Shown piece by piece: positions 45,449 through 56,461 of a DNA stretch of 62,203 nucleotides. A program made the position numbers and the translations under genes. Under the pieces are notes generated by a model, which saw only the letters and a list, made by a program, of their open reading frames with translations, was not told the DNA's origin and searched no databases. The stretch's first letter is position 1. Every line of letters starts with the position of its first letter. The stretch comes from Glycomyces sp. YM15. Its GTDB lineage: Bacteria; Actinomycetota; Actinomycetes; Mycobacteriales; Micromonosporaceae. The stretch spans positions 1 to 62,203 of the forward strand of contig NZ_JAERMK010000022.1 of the NCBI RefSeq assembly GCF_016918015.1, written 5' to 3'.

Positions 45449-46096
45449 ATGGCTGAAACCAAGACTGTTGACTTCTGGTTCGACCCCGCCTGCCCCTGGG
45501 CGTGGATGACCTCCCGCTGGATCCTCGAGGCCGCGAAGCTCCGTCCGATCCACGTCCGCTGGAACGTGATGAGCCTCTGGGTGCTCAACGAGCCGAAGCT
45601 GGACGAGCTCCCCGAGTTCTACCAGGACCTCTTGCCGAAGACCGTCCCGGCGGTGCGCGTAGCGACGGCCGTGGCCCAGCAGTACGACAACGAGACCCTG
45701 GGGCGCCTCTACACCGCCCTCGGCAACCGCATCCACCTCGGCGGTGAGAAGGACTCCGAGGTCTACATCCCCGCCGCGCTCGAGGCCGCCGGCCTGCCTC
45801 TCGAGCTGGCCGAGGCCGGCAAGACCGAGGAATGGGACGAGGCGCTCAAGGCCTCGCACCACCGGGGGATCGGCCTCGTCGGCACCGACGTCGGCACGCC
45901 GGTCGTGGCGGTCCAGAACGACGAGGGCGTGCAGGTCGGCCTCTTCGGGCCCGTGGTCACCCCCGCCCCGATGGGCGAGGCGGCCGCGAAGCTCTGGGAC
46001 GGCGTCTACGCCGTGGCCACCACGCCGGGCTTCTACGAGCTCAAGCGCTCGCGCACCGACGGCCCGAACTTCGACAACCTCACCGCCGACCTCTAG
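45449..46096 (+). CDS. DsbA-family mycothiol-dependent reductase-like protein (Rv2466c type)
   Basis: The 215-residue protein follows M. tuberculosis Rv2466c, a mycothiol-dependent reductase, over its length: DFWFDPACPWAWMTSRWILE, LGNRIHLGGEKD, SHHRGIGLVGTDVGTPVVAV, GLFGPVVTPAPMGEAAAKLW and YELKRSRTDGPNFD. The Rv2466c active site as I recall it is CPWC; here it is CPWA, so only one active-site thiol is present and a monothiol mechanism through a mixed disulfide with mycothiol is inferred. The ATG at 45449 sits behind a -10 hexamer. Tandem terminators follow. Confidence 0.88.
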   Translation: MAETKTVDFWFDPACPWAWMTSRWILEAAKLRPIHVRWNVMSLWVLNEPKLDELPEFYQDLLPKTVPAVRVATAVAQQYDNETLGRLYTALGNRIHLGGEKDSEVYIPAALEAAGLPLELAEAGKTEEWDEALKASHHRGIGLVGTDVGTPVVAVQNDEGVQVGLFGPVVTPAPMGEAAAKLWDGVYAVATTPGFYELKRSRTDGPNFDNLTADL

Positions 46097-46105
46097 GCGG
46101 AACGA

Positions 46106-46147
46106 ACGCCGACGCCCGCAACGCGAATGCGTTGCGGGCGTCGGCGT
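46106..46147. terminator. 19-bp terminator hairpin
   Basis: A perfect 19-bp stem (46106-46124 with 46129-46147) with the loop GAAT starts nine bases after the stop of the DsbA-family gene. It is the longest perfect hairpin in the window. Confidence 0.9.
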
Positions 46148-46160
46148 GCCCGGACGCGAT

Positions 46161-46187
46161 CGGGCCCCGCGCGATGCGCGGGGCCCG
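46161..46187. terminator. Second terminator hairpin
   Basis: A perfect 12-bp stem (46161-46172 with 46176-46187) with a three-base loop, between the first hairpin and the stop of the minus-strand DUF3145 gene. Each of the converging genes thus has its own terminator. Confidence 0.8.
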
Positions 46188-46207
46188 AATCGGAACGTCT
46201 CGCCGGT

Positions 46208-46720
46208 CTAGCCGACCTGGGACAGCCAGGACTGCTCGGTGCCGCCCGCCGCCTGCCTGTAGGGCCGCAGTTCGCGGTCCCACTCGAGGCCGAGCAACTG
46301 GTCCAGCCCGTTGCGCAGCGCCTCGGCGCTGGTCGTGGTCGCGAGCAGCGCGCGGATGCGGTCCTCGGCGATCATGATCTCGCCGCCGGCGCTCATCGCC
46401 GCGCGGTAGATCCCCCGGCCGGGAACGTGCATGATCCGCTCGCCGTCGACGCCGGCGCTCGGGTCCTCGGTGATCTCGAAGCGCAGCATCGGCCACTGCG
46501 CGAGGGCCTTCGCGAACTCGGCGCCCATGCCGGCGTAGCCGGTCCAGGAGCGCTCGGCGCGCATGGTGCCGCGCTCGGCGTTCTGCGGGTTCCAGCCCAG
46601 CTTCACGCCCTGTCCCGCGGTGGAACCGGAGCGTTCCAGGACACGGCCGATCGCCCACTCGACATGCGGGCACACCGCAGACGGGCTGGAGTGGATGTAG
46701 ATCACGCCGCGTGTCTGCAT
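46208..46720 (-). CDS. DUF3145 protein
   Basis: This 170-residue protein matches the actinobacteria-specific DUF3145 family from its first residues: TRGVIYIHSSPSAVCPHVEW followed by AIGRVLERSG, then RSWTGYAGMGAEFAKALAQW and LRFEITEDPSAGVDGERIMH. The family's function is unknown to me. The ATG at 46720 follows AAGGAGGTG, a near-perfect ribosome-binding site. It faces the DsbA-family gene and is divergent from the short unknown gene at 47115. Confidence 0.93.
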   Translation of the reverse strand: MQTRGVIYIHSSPSAVCPHVEWAIGRVLERSGSTAGQGVKLGWNPQNAERGTMRAERSWTGYAGMGAEFAKALAQWPMLRFEITEDPSAGVDGERIMHVPGRGIYRAAMSAGGEIMIAEDRIRALLATTTSAEALRNGLDQLLGLEWDRELRPYRQAAGGTEQSWLSQVG

Positions 46721-46982
46721 CGCGCACCTCCTTGGGAATCGGCGTCTCTGAGTACTGGCTCACTCCTTGTGGTCATTTCGCTACGACTAAAAGTCGTGCA
46801 ACGAGCATCGGCCGGGATGAGAGTGGGATGAACTCGAACCCGGCACGCTATTTCGCTCAGTTACATACTGACAGCTTCCAAAGCATCGCGCTAGGCTTAA
46901 ACCGCTCCGGGGGCTCACTTTTTCGATCATTCGATGCGTCACACCCGGTACGTGTGCTAGTCGACGCAGCCCGCACCTGAGC

Positions 46983-47020
46983 TACACTTGCGCATGACCG
47001 GCGGACTGTCGGTTTTCTTT
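46983..47020 (+). promoter_or_regulatory. Promoter and U-rich leader before the gene at 47115
   Basis: TACACT (46983-46988) may be a -10 with GTCGAC 17 bases upstream. About 25 bases later a weak stem (ACCG with CGGT) runs into TTTTCTTT, an unusual U-rich run for this genome, which could act as an early terminator. The rest of the gap 46721-47114 shows nothing definite. Confidence 0.35.
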
Positions 47021-47114
47021 TGTGGTCCAACCCAGGTTCAGCACCCGCGATTCGGGCTGCTCTCCCTGTGTCAGGCCGAAGATTCGTCTTACACGACATG
47101 GTGAGGAGACCGGC

Positions 47115-47462
47115 GTGGCAGCCAACACTTCCAAGACAGCACGCGCGTCCGTCAAGGCCGGCCAGGCCAAGGGCGGCGCGGGACTCAACGTCCTCGGCGA
47201 GTTCAAGTACCTGATCCCGCTCAACAACGGGAAGCACGTGTACCTGCGCAACCTGGTCGACGGCAAGACCCTGCACCTCGCCACCGGCTCCGAGGCGTTC
47301 ACCGAGGCCGTCAAGGCCCTCGCCGCGGCCGGTCACGGCGCGAAGATCAAGGCCGAGATCGAGGGCCTCGCCGCCAAGCTCCCCGCGGAGCAGGGCTGGG
47401 ACACCACCCTCAAGACCCTCGAAGAGGCGGACGCCTTCGCCGCCGAGGCCGTCGCCGCCTAG
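47115..47462 (+). CDS. Unknown 115-residue protein
   Basis: I do not recognise a family. The protein has a basic Ser/Thr/Ala-rich start (AANTSKTARASVKAGQAKGG), a beta-rich middle (LGEFKYLIPLNNGKHVYLRN, LVDGKTLHLATGS) and a helical Ala/Lys C-terminal half. The central part reads like a small beta-hairpin domain. GAGGAG sits seven bases before the GTG, third positions are almost all G/C, and a textbook terminator follows, so it is surely expressed. It has no membrane segment and no Cys. Confidence 0.8.
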   Translation: MAANTSKTARASVKAGQAKGGAGLNVLGEFKYLIPLNNGKHVYLRNLVDGKTLHLATGSEAFTEAVKALAAAGHGAKIKAEIEGLAAKLPAEQGWDTTLKTLEEADAFAAEAVAA

Positions 47463-47482
47463 GTTTCGCACCCGCGAACTTC

Positions 47483-47517
47483 GCGCTCCATGCCCGCCAG
47501 GGCGTGGAGCGCTTTTT
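47483..47517 (+). terminator. Rho-independent terminator with U tract
   Basis: A 13-bp stem with one G-U pair (47483-47495 with 47500-47512), a four-base loop and TTTTT (47513-47517). It is the clearest canonical terminator in the window and serves the gene ending at 47462. Confidence 0.9.
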
Positions 47518-47671
47518 CGTCTCCGGGTTCCGCGGCTTCGCGGAATTGCTCGATCGCCTGTTCGATCGCGTCAATGCGAATTGCCGATCGGCGCTAATCG
47601 TAGGCACTCCGAATAAGCCCTTGAACGCATACGCCTCACCCGATCGGACGATCCCCAATGGGGCGGGCGCA

Positions 47672-49486
47672 TCAGTCCCCGAGGTCCGAGGTGCAGACCG
47701 GTTCGGACATGGGGACCGTGTCGATGTTCCACAGCGCGCTCACCGTGAAGCAGTAGTTCTCGCCGGGGATCAGGCCGGCCGCGGCGAACTCGGTCGCGAC
47801 GGTGCCCTCGGGGTTGAGCGCTTCGGCCTTCTCGTCGCCGACCCGTTGGGCGAAGACGATGTACCGCAGGCCTTCTTCGCTCTCAGGCGGGGCCGTCCAG
47901 GTCAAGGACACCGCGCCCTCGTTCCAGGACGCGATCGCCAGTTGCTCGACCGCGCCTCCGCCCTCGGTGTTCGCCTGGTCGAAGTCCTCAGGGCCCTGGT
48001 TCGGCGTGAGGAGCCACAGCCACACGGTCATGATCCCGCCGAGCAGCACGGTGATCGCGAGCCCGAGGTACACGTACGACTTGAGGCTCCGCTCGTCCTT
48101 CTGCTTCGGCTGGATCGGCTTGGGGGCCTTGTACGCCTTGGTCTTTCGCGGCTTCGCGCCCTCGCGGCCGATCACCGGCGGTGCGAACACCTGCTCCTGC
48201 GGGGCCGCCTGCTGCATGTGCGGCGACTGCTGGGCGGCCTGCGGGCTCCACGGCGTCGGCGGTGGCTGCATGCTCACCGGCGCCTGCGGCGGCGCCGAGT
48301 ACGGCGCGACGTGCTGCGCCTGGTGCTGCAGCGCCTGCTGCGGTGCACCGGAGAACGGCTGGGCGCTCATCGGGACCCCCGAGAACGGCGCGGCCGAGAC
48401 CGGGCCGCCCTGCGTACCGCCGTCGAGCTGTGCGTACCGAGGATCGACCGCGTGGCCGAGCTCGCCGCCGAATCCGCCGGTGCGGCCTCCCGTGAGACCA
48501 CTGCCGAGGGTGCCGCCCCGTTCGGGCTGCGGCAGCGGCTGCACGGGCGCGAACGGGTCCAGCGGCACGCGCGTGCCGCGCGAGGCGACCTCGGGCCGGT
48601 AGACCGTCTCCTCGTTGCTCACGTCGCCGATCACTGCGGGCGCGGAGGCCTTGCCGACCCCGCCGCCGTACATGCCGCGCTGCAGCTCCTCGGCGAACGC
48701 CCGGCCCGAAGCGGGCCGGCGGGCCGGATCGCGCGAGAGGCCGCGCACGAGCAGGCTCTCCAGCCATTCCGGCACGTCCTCGCGCGGGAGCTTCGGCGGC
48801 GGCGCGTCGGAGGTGACGCGCTCGCGGTGCGTGTCAGGGTCGGTCCCGCCCGCGGGGTTCGCGAACGGCGCGTACCCGGCGAGGAGGTGCCACATGCTCG
48901 ACGCGAGGCTGAACAGGTCGCTCGCGGAGGTCTGGGCCTGCCGCAGCAGCGCCTCGGGCGAGGCGTGCAGCGGCGTGAGCTTGTCGATCGCGGCGGTAGC
49001 GGCCAGGGAGGCGGGCGTGCGCGCGATCCCGAAGTCCGCCAGCGCGGGCCCGTACTGGCCGCGGAGGATGTTCTGCGGCTTGACGTCACGGTGGAGGATG
49101 TCCGCGCTGTGGGCGGCCTGGAGGGCCTGACCGATCTTGACGCCCACGTCGAGCACGTCTTCCACCGGCAGCGGCCCGTCGGCCTTCAGGATCGCCGAGT
49201 AGGACCCGCCTTCGCAGTACTCCATGACGATGTACGGCTGCCCGGTCTCGGTGTGGCCGGTGTCGATGATCGAGACGATGTGCGGGTGGTTCGAGACGGC
49301 GACGGTGGCCTCGAGTTCCTTCTCGACCGAGTCCGCGGTGGTCATGTCGTCGTCGACGAGCAGGACCTTGACGGCGACCGTCCGGTCGAGGCGCTCCTGG
49401 ACGGCGCGGTAGACGAACGCGGTCGACCCGTGCGCGACCATCGCGAAGTCGCGGTAGCCGGGAATGGCAGGAGTGGGGGAGCTCAA
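47672..49486 (-). CDS. Transmembrane serine/threonine protein kinase with FN3-like ectodomain
   Basis: The 604-residue protein has a Hanks-type kinase domain (about 8-270): K40 in TVAVKVLL, HRDVKPQN at 132-139, DFG at 151-153, and SPE in place of the usual APE at 176-178. The glycine loop is poor (VAHGSTAFVY). A ~200-residue Pro/Gln/Ala-rich linker leads to one membrane helix at about 472-494 and an outer fibronectin-III-like domain (ASWNEGAVSLTWTAPPESEE). The start is a TTG with AGGAAG upstream, buried in a hairpin. It follows the trehalose genes on the same strand. Confidence 0.92.
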   Translation of the reverse strand: MSSPTPAIPGYRDFAMVAHGSTAFVYRAVQERLDRTVAVKVLLVDDDMTTADSVEKELEATVAVSNHPHIVSIIDTGHTETGQPYIVMEYCEGGSYSAILKADGPLPVEDVLDVGVKIGQALQAAHSADILHRDVKPQNILRGQYGPALADFGIARTPASLAATAAIDKLTPLHASPEALLRQAQTSASDLFSLASSMWHLLAGYAPFANPAGGTDPDTHRERVTSDAPPPKLPREDVPEWLESLLVRGLSRDPARRPASGRAFAEELQRGMYGGGVGKASAPAVIGDVSNEETVYRPEVASRGTRVPLDPFAPVQPLPQPERGGTLGSGLTGGRTGGFGGELGHAVDPRYAQLDGGTQGGPVSAAPFSGVPMSAQPFSGAPQQALQHQAQHVAPYSAPPQAPVSMQPPPTPWSPQAAQQSPHMQQAAPQEQVFAPPVIGREGAKPRKTKAYKAPKPIQPKQKDERSLKSYVYLGLAITVLLGGIMTVWLWLLTPNQGPEDFDQANTEGGGAVEQLAIASWNEGAVSLTWTAPPESEEGLRYIVFAQRVGDEKAEALNPEGTVATEFAAAGLIPGENYCFTVSALWNIDTVPMSEPVCTSDLGD

Positions 49487-49545
49487 GGCGAGGGCTTCCT
49501 GTCAGGAGGCGTGATTCCGTCCTGAACAGAGTAGCCCTCGCCTTG
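49484..49545 (-). promoter_or_regulatory. Inverted repeat covering the kinase start codon
   Basis: A perfect 13-bp inverted repeat (49484-49496 with 49533-49545) encloses 36 bases that hold a second 6-bp dyad (49502-49507 with 49519-49524). In the mRNA the 3' arm contains the TTG start codon and the AGGAAG ribosome-binding site lies at the arm's edge, so the folded form would block kinase translation. It begins eight bases after the upstream stop and may double as a terminator. Confidence 0.6.
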
Positions 49546-49553
49546 AGGACGAC

Positions 49554-52148
49554 TCAGATGCGGTTGTTCTGGCCGTTCAGCAGATTCGCGACCCGGATGA
49601 GGCCCAGGTGCGAGTACGCCTGCGGGTGGTTGCCCAGGCCGCGTTCGGCGATCGGGTCCCACTGCTCGGGCAGGAGGCCCGTGGGGCCCGCGCACGCGAG
49701 GATCTGCTCGAACAGCTCCTCGGCGTCGGTGCGGCGGCCCACCTGCAGGTAGGCCTCGGCGAGCCAAGCGGCGCAGATGACGAACCCGCCCTCGGTGCCC
49801 GGGAGGCCGTCGTCGCGGTGGTAGCGGTACACCGTCGGGCCCGAGCGGAGCCCGGCCTCGATCTTGAGCACGGTCTTGAGGTAGCGCGGGTCGTCCGGCG
49901 GGAGCAGCCCGGAGAGGCCGACCCACAGCGACGCGGCGTCGAGGTCGTCGTGGCCGTAGGCGGCCGTGTAGGCCCCGGACTCGTCGTTCCAGCCCAGTTC
50001 CAGCACGTTCTTCGCGATCTGGTCGCGCAGCTCGTGCCAATTGGGGCCGTACTCCATGCCGAACTGGTCGGCGACCTTGAGCGCGCGGTCCACGGTGACC
50101 CAGCACATGACCTTCGAGTACACGTGGTGCCTCGGGGCCTGGCGGGCCTCCCAGATGCCGTGGTCGGGTTCGTGCCAGCGCTTCGCGACCGCCTCGACCA
50201 TGCTGCCCATGACCTGCTGCTCGAATTCCGAGAGGTGCCCGCGGCGCTGCGCGACGGCTTCGACGAGCATCGCGACGGGGCCGAACACGTCCAGCTGGAC
50301 CTGGTTCGACGCGGCGTTGTTGATGCGCACCGGCCGCGCCCCGGCGTACCCGGGGAGCGTGTCGATGATCGCCTCGGGGCTCGGGGGCATGCCCTCGATG
50401 TCGTAGAGCGGGGCGAGCCGCTCGGGGTGGCCCGCGGTGCGCTCGATGATCCCGGCGACCCACGTGAAGTACGACTCGGCTTCCTGGAGGGAGCCGAGGT
50501 CGACGAGGGCGTTGGCGGTCATCGCGGCGTCGCGGATCCAGCAGAAGCGGTAGTCCCAGTTGCGGACGCCGCCGAGTTCCTCGGGCAGCGAGGTGGTGCC
50601 CGCGGCGAGGATCGCGCCCGAGGGCTGGTAGCAGAGCGCCTTGAGCGCCAGGGCGGAGCGGGAGACCATCTCGGTCTCGACGCGGGGGAGCCGCAGCGAG
50701 TCCGACCAGTTGCGCCAGCCGGCCTCGGTCGTGCGGCGGCGGACGTTGACGGGCGGCTTCCACTCGTCGAGGCTCGCCGATCCGGCGCGCATCTCGAGCA
50801 CCAGGGACCCGCCGACGGCGGCGAGGTCGACGACGGCCACGGCGAGCGAGTGCTGCCCGTCGTATTCGATGTGCCAGTCCACGCCCGGCGAGCGCAGGCT
50901 GATGGGTTCGCGGCCGCCGAGGACGCGCAGGCCGTCGTCGCCGACGGGCTGGAGCTGCACGGGCAGCTGCCCGAACTCGGGGCGGGGGGCGAAGGTGAGC
51001 TTGACGGGGACTTCGCCGGTGACCTCGCGGACGAGGACGGTGGCGTTGAGGTCGCCGCGGCGGCGCGGGGTCGAGTCGAGCCAGTCGGTGACGGCGAGGC
51101 CCGGCCAGCGGGTCTCGACGGTCATCGTGCCGGCCACGTAGCGCTGGCCGAGCGGGATGCCGGCGTTGACGGGCTGGACGCTGAAGTGCCCGGCGTGCTC
51201 GCCGCCGAGGAGGTCGGCGAAGACCGAGCCGGAGTCGGGGCGCGGGTGGCACATCCAGGTGACGCGCCCGTCGGGGGTGAGGAGCGCGTGGTTGGCGCCG
51301 TCGGCGAGCATCGTGTGCCGCTCGATGAGCTGCGCGGATTCGCCTTGGAGCCAGGCGCGCCGGGTGTCGACGAGGCGGGCGAGGAGCTTCGCGACGTCCT
51401 CGGGGTCGCCGATGCGGAACGCGGCGCGGGTGGGGCCGGGGCCGACGCGGACGCCGACGTCGGGGCCGTGCAGGTGCGCAAACGCATTCTCGTCGGTCAC
51501 GTCGTCGCCCAGGAAGAGGACCGCGGAGGCCCCCAGCTGGTGGCGCAGCTTGTCGAGCGCGTCGCCCTTGTGCGTGGTGACCACGGACAGGTCGATGACG
51601 GCCTTGCCCTCGGTGGTCTGCACGCCGTCCCATGTGGACGGCCCTTCGCGGACGTCCTCGATCGCGCGCATCGCATCCGGTTCGGACGCTTCGCGAACGT
51701 GCAGTGCGCAGCCGGCCGGCTTGGGCTCGACCCGGGCGCCCTCGTAGCGTTCAGCGATCGCCGACAGCTCGGCGACGAGCTTGTCGCGCAACCGCTGGTC
51801 CTCGCTGGAGAGCGCCCGGGTGAAGCCGACGTCGAACTCGGACCCGTGGGACCCGACCAAGTGGATCTCGGAGGGCAGGCGGGAGAGCGCCGCCAGGTCC
51901 CGCAGGGCCCGGCCGGAGATGACCGCGACCTTCGTCTGCGGCAGGTTCGCCAGTGTCCGCAGGGCCGAGACCGACTCGGGAAGCGGCATGGCCTGCGAAG
52001 GATCGGTGACGATCGGCGCGAGCGTGCCGTCGTAGTCGCACGCGATCAGCAGTTGCGGAACGCGTGCGAGCAGTGTGAGGGCCGAACGCAGTTCTTCGGA
52101 GGAACTGAAGTCCTCCGACGCGTGGCTCTCAGGGCGTGGTGCGGTCAT
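49554..52148 (-). CDS. Fused trehalose-6-phosphate phosphatase / GH15 hydrolase
   Basis: The 864-residue protein has two enzymes in one chain. Residues ~20-260 are an OtsB HAD phosphatase: ACDYDGTLAPI (D38, D40), VAVISGR, HGSEFD and LFLGDDVTDENAF. Residues ~270-864 are a glycoside hydrolase family 15 module: an N-terminal beta domain (LLTPDGRVTWMCHPRPDSGS), then an alpha/alpha barrel with NWDYRFCWIRDAAM (about 530-543) and the second acidic site LLPEQWDP (E828). GH15 members include glucoamylases and actinobacterial trehalases. Making trehalose from trehalose-6-phosphate and then splitting it is one reading; the GH15 substrate is not proven. The ATG at 52148 has GGAGA upstream. Confidence 0.9.
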   Translation of the reverse strand: MTAPRPESHASEDFSSSEELRSALTLLARVPQLLIACDYDGTLAPIVTDPSQAMPLPESVSALRTLANLPQTKVAVISGRALRDLAALSRLPSEIHLVGSHGSEFDVGFTRALSSEDQRLRDKLVAELSAIAERYEGARVEPKPAGCALHVREASEPDAMRAIEDVREGPSTWDGVQTTEGKAVIDLSVVTTHKGDALDKLRHQLGASAVLFLGDDVTDENAFAHLHGPDVGVRVGPGPTRAAFRIGDPEDVAKLLARLVDTRRAWLQGESAQLIERHTMLADGANHALLTPDGRVTWMCHPRPDSGSVFADLLGGEHAGHFSVQPVNAGIPLGQRYVAGTMTVETRWPGLAVTDWLDSTPRRRGDLNATVLVREVTGEVPVKLTFAPRPEFGQLPVQLQPVGDDGLRVLGGREPISLRSPGVDWHIEYDGQHSLAVAVVDLAAVGGSLVLEMRAGSASLDEWKPPVNVRRRTTEAGWRNWSDSLRLPRVETEMVSRSALALKALCYQPSGAILAAGTTSLPEELGGVRNWDYRFCWIRDAAMTANALVDLGSLQEAESYFTWVAGIIERTAGHPERLAPLYDIEGMPPSPEAIIDTLPGYAGARPVRINNAASNQVQLDVFGPVAMLVEAVAQRRGHLSEFEQQVMGSMVEAVAKRWHEPDHGIWEARQAPRHHVYSKVMCWVTVDRALKVADQFGMEYGPNWHELRDQIAKNVLELGWNDESGAYTAAYGHDDLDAASLWVGLSGLLPPDDPRYLKTVLKIEAGLRSGPTVYRYHRDDGLPGTEGGFVICAAWLAEAYLQVGRRTDAEELFEQILACAGPTGLLPEQWDPIAERGLGNHPQAYSHLGLIRVANLLNGQNNRI

Positions 52149-52213
52149 CGTGGCGTATCTCTCCAACACCGTCGTTGCGGAAATGTCTGTGCCTGCCGCC
52201 CGACCGCCGGGTA

Positions 52214-53644
<1,431 letters not shown>

Positions 53645-53806
53645 TTCGTATTTCCTCCTTTTCGCAAGCCTACCGGGGCGGGGTGCCCGGCGGTCGCGGT
53701 GACGCAGACGGTCCCCGCGACGGCCCGATTGGCGGGTACCCGCCCGGACTTGACATTATTGAGACCGGTCAGTTCAGTACGGCTCGTCCCAAAGCGAAGG
53801 ATCAGC

Positions 53807-55486
<1,680 letters not shown>

Positions 55487-55488
55487 CC

Positions 55489-55890
55489 GTGGCGCGATTC
55501 AAGACCGACGTCCCGCTGCGCTGGTCGGACATGGACGCCTTCGGGCACGTGAACAACAACCAGTTCATGGTGCTGCTCGAAGAGGCACGCGTCGCGATGA
55601 TGTTCTCCGCCGCAGCGGAATCCGGCATCCCCGGGTTCCGCGAGGGCGTCGTCGTGGCCCGCCACGAGGTGGACTTCCTGCTGCCCGTGGTCGTGCCCGC
55701 CGAGACCCGCGTCGAGCTGTGGGTCGAGCGGATCGGGAACTCCTCGTTCTCGTTCGCCTACGAGCTCATGGCGAACGACAAGCTCGCGCTGCGCGCCAAG
55801 ACCGTGATGGTGCCCTTCGACGTCGCCAGCCAGCGGCCGCGGCGCATCACCGCCGAGGAGCGGGCCTACCTCGAGCAGTGGACCGACTGA
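55489..55890 (+). CDS. Acyl-CoA thioesterase (4-hydroxybenzoyl-CoA thioesterase-like hotdog)
   Basis: The 133-residue single hotdog domain has the family motif RWSDMDAFGHVNNNQFMVLL with the catalytic Asp and the HVNN stretch, followed by ARHEVDFLLPVVVPAETRVE and a C-terminal helix. Such enzymes release fatty or aromatic acids from CoA. The GTG at 55489 lies two bases after the ettA stop. ettA-thioesterase pairs are common in actinobacteria, which suggests co-transcription rather than a shared function. Confidence 0.9.
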   Translation: MARFKTDVPLRWSDMDAFGHVNNNQFMVLLEEARVAMMFSAAAESGIPGFREGVVVARHEVDFLLPVVVPAETRVELWVERIGNSSFSFAYELMANDKLALRAKTVMVPFDVASQRPRRITAEERAYLEQWTD

Positions 55891-55897
55891 CGCTCCG

Positions 55898-56461
55898 ATG
55901 ACCGACCCGACCACCGCCGGGGACGACGAGGCCTTCGCGGCCCGCGCCGCCCGCCTCGACCCCGACACCCCCGTGCTCGCGCAGGGCGGCCGACTCTGGG
56001 CCGCCCTGCCCATCGGCGTCCTCGCCGTCCGCGACGCCGGTGAGGGGGGCCTCGCCGACGGCCTCTACCGCGCCGGCGACCTCGTCTCCGGTGAAGCGGC
56101 GGCCCGGCCCGCCGCCGAATGGCGCGGGCGCCTCCCCAAACAGCCGTGGACGACCGTCGAGAGCGTCCCGGCCGCCGACATCGCCGACATCGACCGCAAG
56201 GCCGCACAGGCCCTGCGGGAGCGGCGCGGACAGGGCGTCGGCGACCGGCGCCTGCGCGACGCCATGCTCGAGCACGTCACCCTCCGCGTCGAACACGACG
56301 GCAGGATCTACCCGGTCGAATTCCGACTCGTCGCCGCCCTGTGCCGCATGGGCTTCCTCGGGGACGACCCCGTGCGGGTCCTCAAGGCCGGCCGCCGCGT
56401 CGGACTCGCCGCCACGTACGGCACCGTCTGGGACAGGGACCGCGGCCTGCCGATGCTGTGA
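55898..56461 (+). CDS. Unknown 187-residue protein
   Basis: I do not recognise a family. The protein is soluble and mixed alpha/beta: an acidic N terminus, LAQGGRLWAALPIGVLAVRD, a Trp-containing middle (AEWRGRLPKQPWTTVESVPA), an Arg-rich helix (RKAAQALRERRGQGVGDRRL), and a C-terminal IYPVEFRLVAALCRMGFLGD followed by VGLAATYGTVW. Third codon positions are strongly G/C. It starts seven bases after the thioesterase gene and probably belongs to the ettA operon. The C-terminal part could be a small nucleic-acid-binding fold, but this is only a guess. Confidence 0.75.
   Translation: MTDPTTAGDDEAFAARAARLDPDTPVLAQGGRLWAALPIGVLAVRDAGEGGLADGLYRAGDLVSGEAAARPAAEWRGRLPKQPWTTVESVPAADIADIDRKAAQALRERRGQGVGDRRLRDAMLEHVTLRVEHDGRIYPVEFRLVAALCRMGFLGDDPVRVLKAGRRVGLAATYGTVWDRDRGLPML

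Noticed and set aside
46815..46850. GTTCGA-containing stretch considered as a tRNA T-arm (minus strand)
   Set aside because: The flanking bases do not form a T stem, and no acceptor or anticodon stem can be built.
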